DNA of 64,000 nt, from contig JAKCOZ010000009.1 of the NCBI GenBank assembly GCA_022605955.1, positions 5,084,001-5,148,000 of the forward strand, read 5' to 3'. This DNA comes from Rallus limicola (lineage: Eukaryota > Chordata > Aves > Gruiformes > Rallidae). This document shows positions 48,102 through 62,284 of the stretch, piece after piece (the first letter of the stretch is position 1; every line of letters begins with the position of its first letter). Under the pieces are notes generated by a model, which did no database searches, had not been told where the DNA came from, and worked only from the letters and a program-made list of their open reading frames with translations. Made by a program: the position numbers and the translations under genes.

Positions 48102-49243
48102 GAGGGGCCGCCTCGCTGTGAGGCGCGTCCCTCCCTCTCTCCTCTCCTGTGCTCAGCCCGCCGCTTCAGGGGGCCGTGACCCCGGAGCTCAGTTCCTTCA
48201 CCGGGCCTCTCGGATGCTGGTGGCCCTGCTGAGCCCTCGTCGTGTCGGGTCACCGTCCCCTCGGCGCCCGTACCGAGCGCTGGGTGCGGGCGGCACCCAT
48301 GTAACCCCAGCGCTGCTGAAAGCCAGGGGGATAGGAGGTCCGGAAAGATGCAGCAGCTCTCTGGGAGGCGCAGCCCCCCTGGGGAGGAAAGACAACTGAG
48401 AGAAGGAAACGAACTGGCTTTCTAAAACAAAACAAAAGGACGCGTTACTTCGCTAAGAAATTAATATGCTCGGAAGGAACGCAGGGCAAGAGTTTTCTAG
48501 ATATTTCTATGCTCCCACAGTCCCACAGTTGGGAAACGCTGAGTTTACCAGAGGAAAGCAAGGCCTTCAAGGTGTTTGCATCATTTCAGGAGTGAAAGCT
48601 CTCAGTAAACCACCAGATTTTGCAAGAATCACCATGAAGCCACAAGAGTTGGCAGTGGTGCTGTCACAGAGACAGGGCTTGGCTTCTCCCACTTTTCAAT
48701 TTATATCCCCCCCTGCCAGGGAGGCTCTGGCCCAAGTGAATTATTACAATAATTAATAGTGTTTATACATATTCAGAATACTTTGCAAACAATACTTACT
48801 CTCATTAACTTGTTAGCTGACTAGTTTTCATCCTGTTGTGAAATTAAGATAGTTACTGCTACTTTCCTACCCTTGGGAGATGGGTTCAGTAATTTGTTTG
48901 CACACTGGGTAAGCTATTGCTGCCATCCAAGATGCAGCCACCTGCGATGAATTTTCCATATATAGCCACCCACATAGTGCCTGTTGATTAATAGAGTTCC
49001 AGACTGGTGACAATACAGGTACAAGGATCCAGAGCATGTTTGAGAGGCTCAGATTCAAGGAGTACAGTGGGCTCAAAAGACAGTGCTAGCTTTTAAAGTG
49101 GTGACATGGAAATAAAGCAGAAAGGATGGGAGAAACTGTAGGCACAAGTTTGACAGTAAAGGAGAAATATATTACCTCATGTACAGTGCCACTTTCCCAT
49201 TTTACAAAAAGCTTTGTGCCTAGAAAGAGAACATTCTTTCCTC

Positions 49244-49266
49244 TTTTTTTTTTTTTTTTTTTTTTT
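49244..49266 (+). repeat. Poly-T run, 23 bases
   Basis: T23 in the intergenic segment about 1 kb right of the CpG island, preceded by pyrimidine-rich CTTTCCTC. Confidence 0.85.
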
Positions 49267-52200
49267 AAACCACAATAATCTGGCATAGCATCAAAGTAAT
49301 TTTGAACCAGGGTAAATGAAAGGAAAATAAAATCCAGAATGCCACCTTTCTGTAAAGTTTTCAGCAGGTGGGTCAGTGAAGGGAGAGAATATTTCTCCAT
49401 AATTTGAACCACAACTTTTAACACAAATAATAAAAAATTATAGGGAAAGGAAGAAAAAAAAGGGAGGGGAAATAAGGCCACCTCCAAAGAGGGAAGCAAA
49501 GGTAAGAATAACTTACAAAACATTCTTCTTCGCTAAAGCAGAAGACAAACTATCACATAAAAAAAACCCAAGCATTAGTTAAGTGGAGGATAGAACGGTC
49601 AGATGACAAATTCTGAAAGGCATTTTACAAGTCTCTCATTAAATGCTTCCAGAAAAACTACACAGTGGGTTGTGAGGAAGCAGCAATGTCGTGGATCAAA
49701 AACTAAGGCAGATGAAACAGGAGAACACACAGTCATTCATAATCATGGTGAAAAAACAGGAGATTGAGGGGGTTTGTACAGTTTTGTTGTAAATACCCTT
49801 AAAAACAGTCTAAAAAAAGGCTGTACAGAAGGATACAACATATGTAGTGGACACAAAATTACTTAGAGTTGTGGGGCAGGTTGTGAAGATACTCAGTGTG
49901 ACCTAACTACATAGGAAGACAATACAGTGATATTTGATACTGATTAATAGTCATCAGTACAACACATATTGGAGGAAAGAAATCTGGTTACACATTGCAG
50001 AGGGGTCTAAACCAAAGGTAATACTTCAAAAAATACACAAGCATTCTAGGCAGCAGTTTAATAGAAATGTCTTCTCAGTGTATGAACATGTCAAGATGTG
50101 AAATGGAAAAAAAAAAAAAAGAAAAGTGATGGCCATCTTGTCATCATTTCATCTCAAAAATAGTTTTAAAGAATGAGTGGGTAGGAGGATGTGAAACTGG
50201 AATGCCCAATTCCACTGAAGTGCCGCAGTGCCAGTTTTACACCAGAGTGCCATGTTTGGTTGCTTTTTCCCTATGATTCCAAAATCTTTTCCAAGATACC
50301 ACTTCCTAGTATTCAGCTGCTCACTCTAAGTTCATAGCTGGCATTCCTTATTATTTTAGAGGTACAAATTTTCCCCATAATACTAAATATTCCACTTATA
50401 TTTTGTTATTAGTCGAATATTGCAGCTGTGCTGTTAAACATTCAAATTGCAGGAAGCATCAAAGAGAGAGGAAATGACTAGATGAAAATACATGGCAAAA
50501 GAGTTTGTTATAGTGAAGAAAACTGGTGTCAAAAGTACCAGGAAACCACTGTCACTTGTGACTGGCAGACTGAGAGGGAATGGGTGCAGGGGGACAAACC
50601 TGAACAAAAACAGTTATGCAAATCATTCAAAATTAATGTGGCTGAAAATTTTACAGCCCACAGGACATCACTCTTACCTTCACCGCTTTCACCTAAAAGA
50701 GCAAATTTAGAAATTGTATGTCTCTAACCATCCTGCAGATAAGTATTCTCCTGAATAATTACTTACTATGGATCTCAGAAGTTGTTTTTCAGACATGTTC
50801 ATCCCAATTTTTATTACCAGTGATTATTTGTATAATTCACTTGCCACTGCAAGTGTGTAACTAGCTTCACCATATGTAGAAACAACTCAAACTATGTGGA
50901 ATATAATATTTCCTTATAAAAGCAACAGCAACATTACCTACCAACTGAAGGGATGGAAATCCACCCATATATTTCTGATTTCACAGATCAAAACCATTTT
51001 TCCATTAGGCACAGTAAGATGTGTGTGCTTCCATGTACAAACTGCAATATGTTTTCAGGAGCAGCTGTAATGAAATGTTGAGACTGCAATGCGCAGCACT
51101 TCCCATTGTAAAATCTAAGTCTAAAATGCCAGCAGTCACTGTTTATTATACTTGCACTAACAGCAGAGAGCATAAGCTTTTTCAATTTAAAAATTTATAA
51201 TGTAAATTGCTTTAATCAGGTCTGCTTGTATAGATTACATTACAAACAATTCTAATATTTTTAAGGAAAAATGAGAAACTATTTGATTATGACTGAACAC
51301 ATGCTGAATACAAAAGCTCTGGGATTAAAACTACACATTAATACAAAATGAAATTAGTTTTGTTGCCTTTAAACCAAGCTTCCTGAGTACTACAGAAAAG
51401 ATACTTTTTAATCTTGTTTGGGTGACTAATGATTTGAAAGAGGATAGCTTACATTTTGGCACCTAGTTAGTACTTCATTAATTAATAATTACTTGGCACT
51501 AAGTAAAGGTCTTCTAACATTGCCTGAGTCTAGAAACAGTTATTATCATAAAAAGTCATTAGTTAAAATCAGTTTGATATGAGATGTCCCAACCGGATAA
51601 CTGCTAAAATGTATAGTTCCCTAGGGAATGAGAATGTAGTAGAAAATATTTTCTTTATATAACCTGTGAGTGCAATTTTCTATTCTTACTCTTTGACTAA
51701 GTTATTCCGTGAGTTTAGCTGTACTTAATTCACACAGTACATCAGGGTGAGAGATTCTAAAAAGAAAAAGAATATTGCTAAATTTACCCATCTATTTATG
51801 TGAATAAAATTGGTTGGGTTTTATGTTTTTTTGAAACTGTGCAATGATATCGCAAAACTGCATCACAGCGATGAAACACAGTTGTGGTACCTGCCACCTT
51901 AATTTTCTTATTTCCTGAATTTTGAGTGCTTACCTATACAGGTTTGGCTGTATAAATGTGGTGCTTTGTGCAGTTAATACTGGGGTTCTGGTAAAGTCAG
52001 TAGTCTGTGACATTTCCATCTACATATTCCTGCTTTTTTGCTCTGTGATTCTCTGTGGTGTCCTTGCATTTGTTACAGATAAAACAGAACTGGATACATA
52101 GAAGACTGCTGTAACTATCACCATCTTCCTCTTTCCTTTTGAAGGATGTTTATGCAGAAGGCATGATACACATGTATTATCTTTTACCCTTTAATAAGGA

Positions 52201-52702
52201 GGACGAGCTTCCTGCTTCAATCATAACAAAGCAGAATTTTCAGTTGGTTCTGACTAAGCACACAACGTATTCTAATGGACAAAAATACCTGTACCAGAAA
52301 AATCTGTTTCATATACACCCTAGGCACCCTATGTGTTTGGAGTTTACAGTTGGAGGAGGAAAATGTTACCAAGAATGCTGTACTGAAGAGTGGATGTGTC
52401 CTTCACAGCTGCTCTAATTCAGTATGCTCGGCTGATGTGCTAATATTTGCTCCTGAATGTATTGTGATTAATGCTAGAACACCTCCTTAGGTATACATGT
52501 CTACTTGATTCACAGTTCCAGCAACAGTGAAGGAATGAGTCGGAATTAGAACAACATAATAGCAGAATGAACTGGTTCTGGGTTTTTCCTTAATATTTTT
52601 CACATCATGACTTTTTCAAGAGTGCATTCAAGCAGCAGCTCCTGAAGTCACCCAAACATATAGGTAAATATATATAAATAAAAATAAATAAAGTTTGTGT
52701 GC

Positions 52703-52733
52703 ATATATATATATACACACACACAGAGAGATA
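52703..52733. repeat. Compound AT/AC/AG microsatellite
   Basis: Consecutive (AT)n, (AC)n and (AG)n dinucleotide blocks in intergenic sequence, preceded by AAATAAATA-type repeats at 52673-52692. Confidence 0.88.
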
Positions 52734-55700
52734 TTTAAGAGGACTTCCTATTTGGATCTGCAAAGCATTGTTTTCCCAAGGTCAACAAAGCTTCTTCCAC
52801 ATCCCAGCAGTGAGGAAGCTACACACAGATAACACATTATTTCTTCACTGTCTCTCACGCAACCTACAGATTTTTCCACAGGAAGACAATACTCTTGTTT
52901 ACTGTGTTGTCTTCCTACGCTCCAGATGCACAAAAGCCAGAAACACACTTCATGTTAGAGAGGCGACGGTTTGCAACAGGGACAGTGGTGATGGCACTGG
53001 GGAGGGAGCTAGAGGCAAAGAACAGGTTGGCAGCACAGAAGCTGAATACAGATGTCCTTTTTCTGCCTCCCTAGTACCCCTGGACATCAGAGGGGACAGT
53101 ACGTCATTAGAGACAGTACTTATAAACTGCTTAATAGAAAGCAAACACCATTTTTTACGTTGTATAAATATCCCTCTACACATTTCCCATAAAGAATGGA
53201 GATGCTGGGGTGCCTGCATGATTTATGCACAGTATGGAATTAGCACAAACATGATGATTTACAACAGGTTTTAATGACCATCTGAGGGGGAAAAATCCCA
53301 AATATGGCCAACAGCAACTGTTAATTGAAACTAGTAATATTTCATCTATGTAAACAAAGCAATGATCACGTCTGCCACAAGACTTGAAGAGATTTATCTT
53401 CCAGGCTCCCTAATATGGTTACATCTGTCCCCTGCTTAAATCCTATGTTCTTGCCATCTGCTTCAACACACTTTTTTTCAACCTCAAGCAGTGATTAAAC
53501 AGCTATTTGGAGAAGTCTTTTTCAATTTTTGAGCAAAATGTTTAACAACTGGAAAAAAAGTTAAAAAACCCCAAAGCATACTCCCATCAGCTCTCTGTTG
53601 TTCTTGTGATATGAAATGTTACTAGTGAGCTGCTCAACTTATGTTTCCAGGAATCTTTACATTTGACCATACAACAAGGAATACTGCACCCACAGATTCT
53701 ATGTAGTTTCATGGTAGAGTGTTATAAATGGGGAGCAGATTAAGTTAATACCATTCAGTCAATTAGTCAAATTGTCATTACGAGGTAACATTATATGGAC
53801 AAATCAGGAAACGTTCTGCTTTAAAAAGAAGGATAATTCCTAAAATTCGTTATTTGCCCCATGGGAAGCCTGGCCAATTATATTCCTTTGCAATGTGCTT
53901 TGTACCTACCTCACCATGTCCAGACATGGAGGAGGAGGAAGGACAGAGCCAGAGCTCGCTCTCTTTTATGTATGAGAAGAACTAAAGAAAACCAATTTTG
54001 CAGACCCTGTGCTCCTACCTTCTGGTCAAGAGTACAGCCTGCCTGATCCTGCAGATCACATTAATTAGGAAAGCACCTTACTCTGCATCAATCATTAACT
54101 GTAGTCTCAGAATGGTCAGTCTCAGTCTATCTCTTGGTGCTTACTGGGAGCCTTGAAATCCTTGAAAGGTATTGGAGATTTTACTGAGCACCCTTTTACT
54201 TGGTAGGGTAAAGGTACAATGCAATGATAATATTGTCATAAACATACCAGAAACCTACCTCACCCCTTTTCTAGGAGTCTACTCAAACCTTTTTTTGTTT
54301 TTCAGTTGTTACTTCATGCTATATAGAAGAAGTTACAGATTTCACCTCATCATTCCCCTGAGCTTCATAGGAAGCAACTAGTCTCAGTATCTATGCTTTT
54401 CAGTCTTTCCTCCTTTTGCTGGTTTACCATGCTTCCGCTATCCCCCTGCTACTGCTCACTTTTTTTGCACTGTTTGTAAACCACTGTGAGCTATTTTCAG
54501 AAATAATGCAGAACAAACCAAATCTATGGTGTCTTTTTTATCCACAGCTCATAATCCTTGTATGAAAATCTAGGTGTATTAGTATAAATAGGTGCAGCCC
54601 CATTGAAGGCCTTGCCGTCCGTTACTGAACAGCTTTGCTAAAGGTGAGGTGGATAGTCAGACGGTTCAGCTTTAGATTTATTAAATACCGTTGCTTAAGT
54701 TACTAAATAGATTGTTTTATAGCCAGTGTTTTCAGAATCATTTAAATAAATGTCTTGGAAGTACTTTTGGGAAAAGCAGAGCAGCAAGGCATCATCTGTT
54801 CTAGTCTATATGTCTTGCTCTATAAGTCTTTGCTGCTTCTAATCTCTTTGGTAGCATGCTGCTGCATGTGAAGCGGCTTGTCAGGAGCTGGAGTTAGATG
54901 GAATATGTACTCTGATGTTACCTGCTTAGCAAACACTATTCAACATCTTTTACATAAAAGGAAAAGACAAAACAACGTTTAGAATAAAATCTACATAAGG
55001 TTCCAATATTCTCTAGTAGAACTGAGAAACCCATGTGTGAAATTAATCCCAAGTTTCTAGCTCCAAACTCTCTCCTAAGCTGTGAAACAGTTTTCATACC
55101 AATACAAATATTGTGGGGAATGTAAAGACCTTCTGAAATTTCGTTTTAAACAGAAAAGATAATAATGACATTTTCATGGCCTATTAATATCCACGCTGAA
55201 AAATCACTTTAGCTTTCATTGGGATAGCTTCTGTTAAATGGAAAGAGAAAGAAAAAAAATCTATATTTTAAAATTAAATAAGGCAGCAGTCAGTATGGAG
55301 TCAAGGCCTGTTTCTGAGAAAAATCATCTGACATGGAGCACTCAGGCTTGACAGTGTAGTGTTTTAAAGTGTGTCTCAGCTGGAGATGGCTGCTGAACTG
55401 AAATTTTGAAAAGATTTTTCCTGTGTATTCTGGAAAGGCTTCAAAGTTCCCTCAGCAAGCAAATGCCAAAAATACAATGGTTGTGTTTTAGCCAGTGTTC
55501 ACCTAAACCTTTATTGTAGTCTGATTGATTCTGTGGCCAAAATTGACATTTATAAGCTAATTTCCATTTGCTTATCATCCTTTCCCACTGATATGCTGGA
55601 AAATTGTCATATAAATAATGAAATCTGAGTCTCACCAATCTCAATAAGATAGATGCTAAATACGTGAGAGGATAAAATCTCCGTTTCCAGAGTTTTCTTT

Positions 55701-58700
55701 CCTTTTTCAAAAGAGGAGCCATATATCCTGAGGACAGGGAACCCAATTCATGATACTATTCCATAAAGGGAGCTTCTGGCTGTTAGGATGATGTTTGTGG
55801 TTAATACTTTCTATAAATATGTGGTGGTAAATTATAAAAAGTTAAACACATTGGAAGAACACACTCAACACCGCTAAAATCTAAACGTCTGTTACTTTAC
55901 AGTGTCCTCTCCAGCTACTGCTGTATGCCACATAATATCAGTAAAAACACATGCCTCATACTCAGAGGAGTATTACACCTTGAAAAAGGAAATACCTATT
56001 ATAATTTATCCTTTGAGAGTTGCATGAGAAAATACTTTGCCACTGATTATTCCAACGTAATGTAGAATTGGTATGTTTTATTCTAAACTACAGTTTGTGA
56101 CATTGCTTTTGCCAACACACTCTGAACACTTCTCAGTCCATTACGAACAGCAACTAAAATTGGACAGATTTATTGTCTTGTTCTCTCCCTGGAGAAGTAC
56201 ACACAAGCTGTATTGGTTTGCAACACTTTGTGTTTCAGATCTATCTACAGATCCTTTTAGTTTTCAGTAAAGATAAAATTGAAGAGGTACCTACTGAACT
56301 TTAGTCAGAAATTAGAGCATTTCCCAACGGTCTTTAATTCTTACAGGAATCCTTTCTAAGGTCTCACTGTGGCTGCCTGTGTCTCCTGCATAGATGAAAT
56401 GTAGCTATACAGCAGAAAGCTCCTTTGTGTCTAATGAGCATGGTAAATTTTGCTTCCCAGACTGAGGTTCTCATATAGAAATATAGAGCTTAGATCAACA
56501 AGTAACCTCAGCTAAGGACTAACAGTTTGAACATGATGTAATGCTCTACAGAAAGGCAATGCAAATAGTTTGATGTGCTCTTTGTTGCTTACTTTGCCCA
56601 TATCATGTTTTTTTTTTTTTTAATATTTGGCATTTAAGAGCCACTATTCATCATAATGTTGCTTGTCATAAGTAACAGTTCCCCACTCTCTCAGTCTGAT
56701 AATCTAGGTTCAATTTAAGGTTCAAATCTCCCTTTCAGGAAGAAGGCTGCCAGAACTGGATGCATGTTATAGATGGGATTCAAAAATAGTTATACACGTG
56801 TGATAAAGTGTGGATAGGATCTGGATGCCAATTAACCAACAGGTCTAAAAATAGCTGGATAAAAAGATGAGGTTTGGGACTGTCCATGAAGTTCAAGGCA
56901 CAGTCTTGATGACAAAAAGAGGTATCAGAAAACAAACATGTGACAAGACAGGGTGAGTGTGAATGGCTTTGGTGAGTGTGTTTGTGTAACAACAGAGGAA
57001 TAAAGATGAAGGAATAGGAGATGCCTTTGACTGTATGGCAACCTATAGTTGCTCCTACCAGGACAATCATGACTTCTACATACTATCCAAGCAAATTGGA
57101 TTTGGGAACCTCTGTCTAAATTACAGCAGCTTGGGTGGGTTTTATGGAGATAAGAGAAACATGATGAAATGCAGAATTGGGGCAGGGGAGGATTTTTGAA
57201 GATGGACTTAAAATTACGCACATAGTGGACCTCAATTATGGATATATTCCAATAGCAGTGGAATTAGACACTAGCACTATCTAACTAAAGGCAGAATATG
57301 GAAAACACAGAAAATATCACAGTATTTTCAGCAATAGATCTGTAGCTTAAATACTATTTTGCATTTTGTCTTCTGGTTAAAAAAAGAAACATATCAAAAG
57401 AGGATTAGGAAGAGAATCTAAAACAATCACAAGAGAAGACTGTAAAACAAGAGAAACTAAAAATAGTGTGTTTAAGTGCTTTGATCTACAGATGAGAATT
57501 AGAGATAAATTTCTTATCTGCATTATCATCATCCAGTGAAACCAGTAGGCTAATGCACTCATCAGTACAATGACATTTTCTACTCCAAAAATCAAAAAGT
57601 GCACAATGTTTTCAACATCACACAGTACTACAGATCTGTAGCAGCACAGCATGCCTCCTGAGGGAAGAGGGGACACCAAGGCCTTCAGGCAGCATTTCAC
57701 ACCATCACAGTTTCCTCAGTCAGGGTCATGGTTTCCCAGCTCCACCTTCACTCTACTCTCTGCAGGTAAGTGTGGGAGCACAGCTCCTGGCATGACCTCT
57801 GCTGCTGTGGCAGCTTCCCAGCTTGACTGAGGCTGAGAGCAGCAGCTGGGTGCAGACTTCTGTCCTAGCTCTTGGGAAGAGAGGGGCCAGGCAGTGCAAG
57901 TCCTAAGGAAACTTCTATACATCTTTACACGGCAGGGAGGCTTAGCTGAAGCTTTGAAGCAAATGAAATACATCTTACACCCTGTCACATACCGTGAGAA
58001 AGAAAACACCTTGTCAAATCAAGAGACAATAGAAGCGTTCATTAACTCTCTTTAGATGCATATTAATGCAATGTAATCCTTGGCCCTGGAACTCTGTGCT
58101 AGAGAACAAATAGTTCAGCAAATGAAACAAATAGTTTAGAAGGGTTTTTTTAGGATTAAACACGTACATGTGTAATAGCAATGTGCTGATGGGGGAACAA
58201 CTGCAAGCATTAGTGTCAGTGATGCTTCACAGCATGAAGTGATCACTGACTGAAGAACTTTCTCTCCTTTATCTATTTTGCATAAAGTTCAGATAGATTA
58301 TGACTTCTGCTGTAGCATTTAATAGAGGCTACTCTTGGAGGTAGAGAAGATCCTTAAGAGCAATAGTCCTTGGTTTTATTGTTTTGGGTTTTATTACTGG
58401 TTATTTATAGTATATTATTACAAAGTCAGACTGTACCAATTTTGGTTTGAAGCAGAGGGAACAAGCATATGTGAAATTTATATCTCTGTATATCTGAAAA
58501 AAGAGCATCAAGAAACGGTCTTGAGGAAAAGGTCTTCTTTCTCCCTTGTATCCTTTAACCCCATTTGAATTAGGTGCTCTTGGTCTGAATTCACACAGGT
58601 AGGAAACATCTTTCAAGACTTATCCATTTCAGTTGAATCAATTTCTTCTCTTGGTCTCTTTCTATTAAGCAACTGGAGACAGGTACTTAAACCAATTGCT

Positions 58701-61700
58701 GCACAATGAGCCATGAGAAAAGGCAGCAGGTTGGACGCATGCTTATAAGGCAGGAGTCTTGAAGTATACTGGCAAGATATTACCCAGTTTACAGCTCTTA
58801 TCTGTCAAAAGCAGTAGAACAGAATGAGGGCAATTAGACTTACTAGATGGGTCTACTGACCTGTAAGAATAAGGGGAATAAAAATGCCAGTGTGCAATAA
58901 AGCAGGCAACACTTGCAAAACAGTAACAGAATATGCATAATAGGTCAAGAAACTTCCTTAGGAAAAAAACCCTAACTTTATACTTCTGTTTTTATTAAGA
59001 GAAATATAAAGGGAGAGAACCACCAGCAGATGTGTGGAATAGAGCTAGATTTTTAGGAAAATACACAGGGCCAGATCTTGCCTCCTACTTCTTCATATGT
59101 TTTCTGCTCTCCAGGCCCATGGAAATACACCAAGAAAAGTTAATCTGCAGAGGACTGTATTATCTCTTTTGCATAGTTCCCATGCAGTGTCTCAAAGAAA
59201 GACTATGTAGCTAGGGAGCTGGCTGGAGAAGCTGCCTGCCTGGGGAAAACTGTCCTTGACTCCCACGGATCCCAGAGGATATGCCAGATTTCAGTGGGAC
59301 ATCTCTTTCTTGTTGATCTGAGACATCCTAGAGAATTCTCTCACTGCGATATCCTTCTATAGATAAAAAGTAGGGGTTGATTCGGGTGTCAGGGTTTTTC
59401 CATACTGTGGAGGTTTGGGGCAGAAACATAAATGCTGATACAGCGACAGCTTTCTTAAACGGAGAAGTACGGATGGGTCACTGATTGAATGCTAGGTCAT
59501 TAAGTCTGCAGCTGCCTCGGAAAGACTGTAGAAGAGGATTTGATCTTGGAAAAAAGGAAACAGGGACAGTGTAAGTAAGGTTCTGTTTTTGTCCCACCCA
59601 ACCCATTGCCTCCTCTATCACATAGCCCTCCCATACCTTTCATTTTAGGATTTCCAGGCTCTTGGTACCCAGGGAAGAGGAGCGATGCCTTTACAAGTAG
59701 CTGACATCTGATCCCTCCACTTTAATATATTGTGAATATAAAGCTGTGATTGTGCTGATTTACAGAAGAAATGTCAACCAACAAACCTTCATTTCAGTTT
59801 CCCATTAAGTCAGGCACATCCTTCTCATTCTTGTCCAGTGGAAAATCCCATGAAGTAGGGAAAGAACTCCAAACATTCTGGAGTTCACATTGATAAATCG
59901 CTTTAAGTGCCTGCCCAGTTGGGGTCTGCAAAGCATGTGGAAGGGTCATAGCCTTCGCATCCTCAGGGGAATTCTGCATCACTTCCATTAAGTGTCATCG
60001 GAGTCCTCTTCCCTCCTCCATAATTTCCTGCTCTCTTTGCTGTCTCCTTCCCACTCCTGCAGCACGGCTCACTAAGAAACTGTTCTGCCATTAGCTGTCT
60101 CCCATATGGCTATGCACTAATCCCCTCTCCCACACACATTCATGCAAAGAGGGGAGAAACTATAGATGTGGAAGAAATGTTTCACTGAGCAGCAGTGTCT
60201 GCAATACAGATTAGGTCTGGCAATTAAAAGGTGTAAAAGAATCATGCTAAACAGTATTGCTGTTTTCCTCCACATTCTTTGCAATATCTGCAGAGCTCCC
60301 AAGAGCTCCTGAATGTTGGAAAGATTTTTTGAGAGACAGCTTTCCAGTCGCTTTCCACTTACAATCTCAAGGTGTCTTCCACAGTAGTTTTGATTATTAT
60401 TTTTGCTCCTTTGTCTATTCTGTTTGGTCAAAAGAAGAATCAACCCTGGAATGTACTAAAGAGCAAGGGATACTAGGAAAAAAAAAAATCATTGAAATCA
60501 AATCAGATTTGGGAGATTAACTTTTCGAAAAAGCTCTGGGTTTTCTTTTTGCATCCTAAGAAAGCACATCAAGTAAGATACCATTTGTCAGGTGCTTGCG
60601 GTAGCAGGCTGTCAGCTCACTGCCTAGCAACTCACACTGCGCAGGGATATCCTGGCATTACATACAATGTCATGTGTCATTGCCTAATACTTGTCTTGAT
60701 GCTGCCTCACTTGCTAACAGCATGTTACATCAGGTTCCTCACTTGGGAAATACCGAGCTGCCCTTCGGTGCTATCCTGCCCAGTGAGCTCACCTAAATGA
60801 CACCAATAGGAAAAGCAATATAATGGTTTATCTAGGTAGCAGATTTACTATACTACAGAAGTCACAATGTATTTACACAGAATTTTATGTGAAGTAGAAA
60901 CTGAGCATCAGTATAGTGTGAACATCAGGCTCCTTGAAATGTCAATGAGCATTTTAAAACTTACTTCTCAAAACCAATTAGTGGTTCCCTGTGAAAGAAA
61001 GTTATAGTCTTTAGGAAAAAAACCCAAGTGTAGAAATAAAAACATTTTGCTTTACCCACATAACAGCAGCTTGGTAGTGTGATTTGGTGATTACATGTGG
61101 TGAGTAACATTTAGACTCAAGAGCTCATGGGTGGGAAATCTGAGGTTCCAGCCTCATCAGTGACAGCAAGTCACATAGGGGATTTGGAGCCTCAGATGAC
61201 TGTCAAATGCTGTTGATTGTCATCCCACAGGTCATGGCTTCCCCTTCCCAGGGCAGTCTGTTCCCCAGAACCTCTGCTGTAATACAGTGGAATAGAAGGG
61301 AAAAAACTGAGGGTCAGAAACCTATATTCTTAAAAACCTTTCAGAACACATAAGAAAACCTTAAACTCAGTAAATAACTGCCAGATCTCAAAGGTCACAA
61401 GAATGCCAGTTTTGCAGGTAAAGGTCTTTAAAAAATACCCTGCACTGTTTTCAACAGAGTTGTATCAGGGCCTTTTATTTGCAGAATACAAGCACCTCCA
61501 GGATATTTGTCACCCTGACAAACAGCTAATGCTTTTTTACGTAGGTCAAGAGTTTGGAACCACTTTAATATATTACTGAAGTAATATTACTTTAGTAAAA
61601 AATATCCTGAGATACAGGTCTCCTCTCAACTGACTCTTTCACTAAACATGAAAATCAAGAAATACACTCTAAGCTTGCAGATATTATATATGTATAGAAC

Positions 61701-62284
61701 TTGGAACTGTCTCAGTGCCTGAACATTTTTAGTTGACTGTGCATTTCTATACAACTGTATGGCAAACAGACAAACATACAGAACCTTTCTAAAATGCAAG
61801 TCTCAGTGGAGACAGAGTACCTAGGGGTGGCATCGCGCACAAAAAATGGAAAACAAAATCTCCAGTTAAATGAGTCTGACAGCAAAATTCATCACAGAGT
61901 TCAAAATTATAAATTATTATGAAGGTAAAGTAGTCCTGACACCCAGGAAGTGAGTCTGTTCGGAGCAGAAGAGCCTAGCAGTCCCTGAAACCTACCTGCT
62001 GTTCACTTCAGTCACAAGCACAGTAGCTTTGCAGTTACAGCACAAGTGGCTTCACACACATGCTCAGTGAAAGAGGGAAACTGATTTGTTTAATGCCCAC
62101 AAAGTTCTATACAGGACCCTCAGATATGATCAGTAACTTTTCATCAATAAAAAAAATTAAAACTCCTCCCAAAGAGCATACAAAATGATTCTCAGTGACT
62201 CTTCTGCTAGTTTGTGCATTGGGAATGGCATCAGTAGAGATCAGGGCATAAAGTATCATAATACCAGCCTTGGGATTACCTGGA

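Larger units (their letters stand above)
46620..48380. promoter_or_regulatory. RALGPS2: CpG-island promoter region of RALGPS2
   Basis: A sharp change from AT-rich flanks to strongly GC- and CpG-rich sequence with many CGCG, GCGC and GGGCGG motifs and no TATA box. It holds the exon 1 donor at 47638, an NRF1-like palindrome at 47905, a TTGCGCAA palindrome at 47973, an X-box-like site at 48088 and a CA/CG alternating tract at 47843-47870. The island extends over 700 bp on the far side of exon 1, which would fit a divergent antisense transcript, but no right-going gene is recognised. The long open frames on both strands here (for example 46892-47965, 357 codons, plus strand) are expected in stop-poor GC-rich DNA and show no recognisable domain. 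Confidence 0.9.

Noticed and set aside
52139..52490. Overlapping open frames that might be an exon of an upstream gene
   Set aside because: No acceptor/donor pair consistent with the frame and no similarity I recognise to RASAL2 or TEX35.
52699..53274. 191-codon open frame, plus strand
   Set aside because: Begins inside a microsatellite; the translated sequence resembles no family I know and the region lacks promoter or splice features.
56716..56732. tRNA B-box-like string GGTTCAAATCTCC
   Set aside because: No matching A-box or cloverleaf in the preceding 60-70 bases; not a tRNA or a recognisable SINE.
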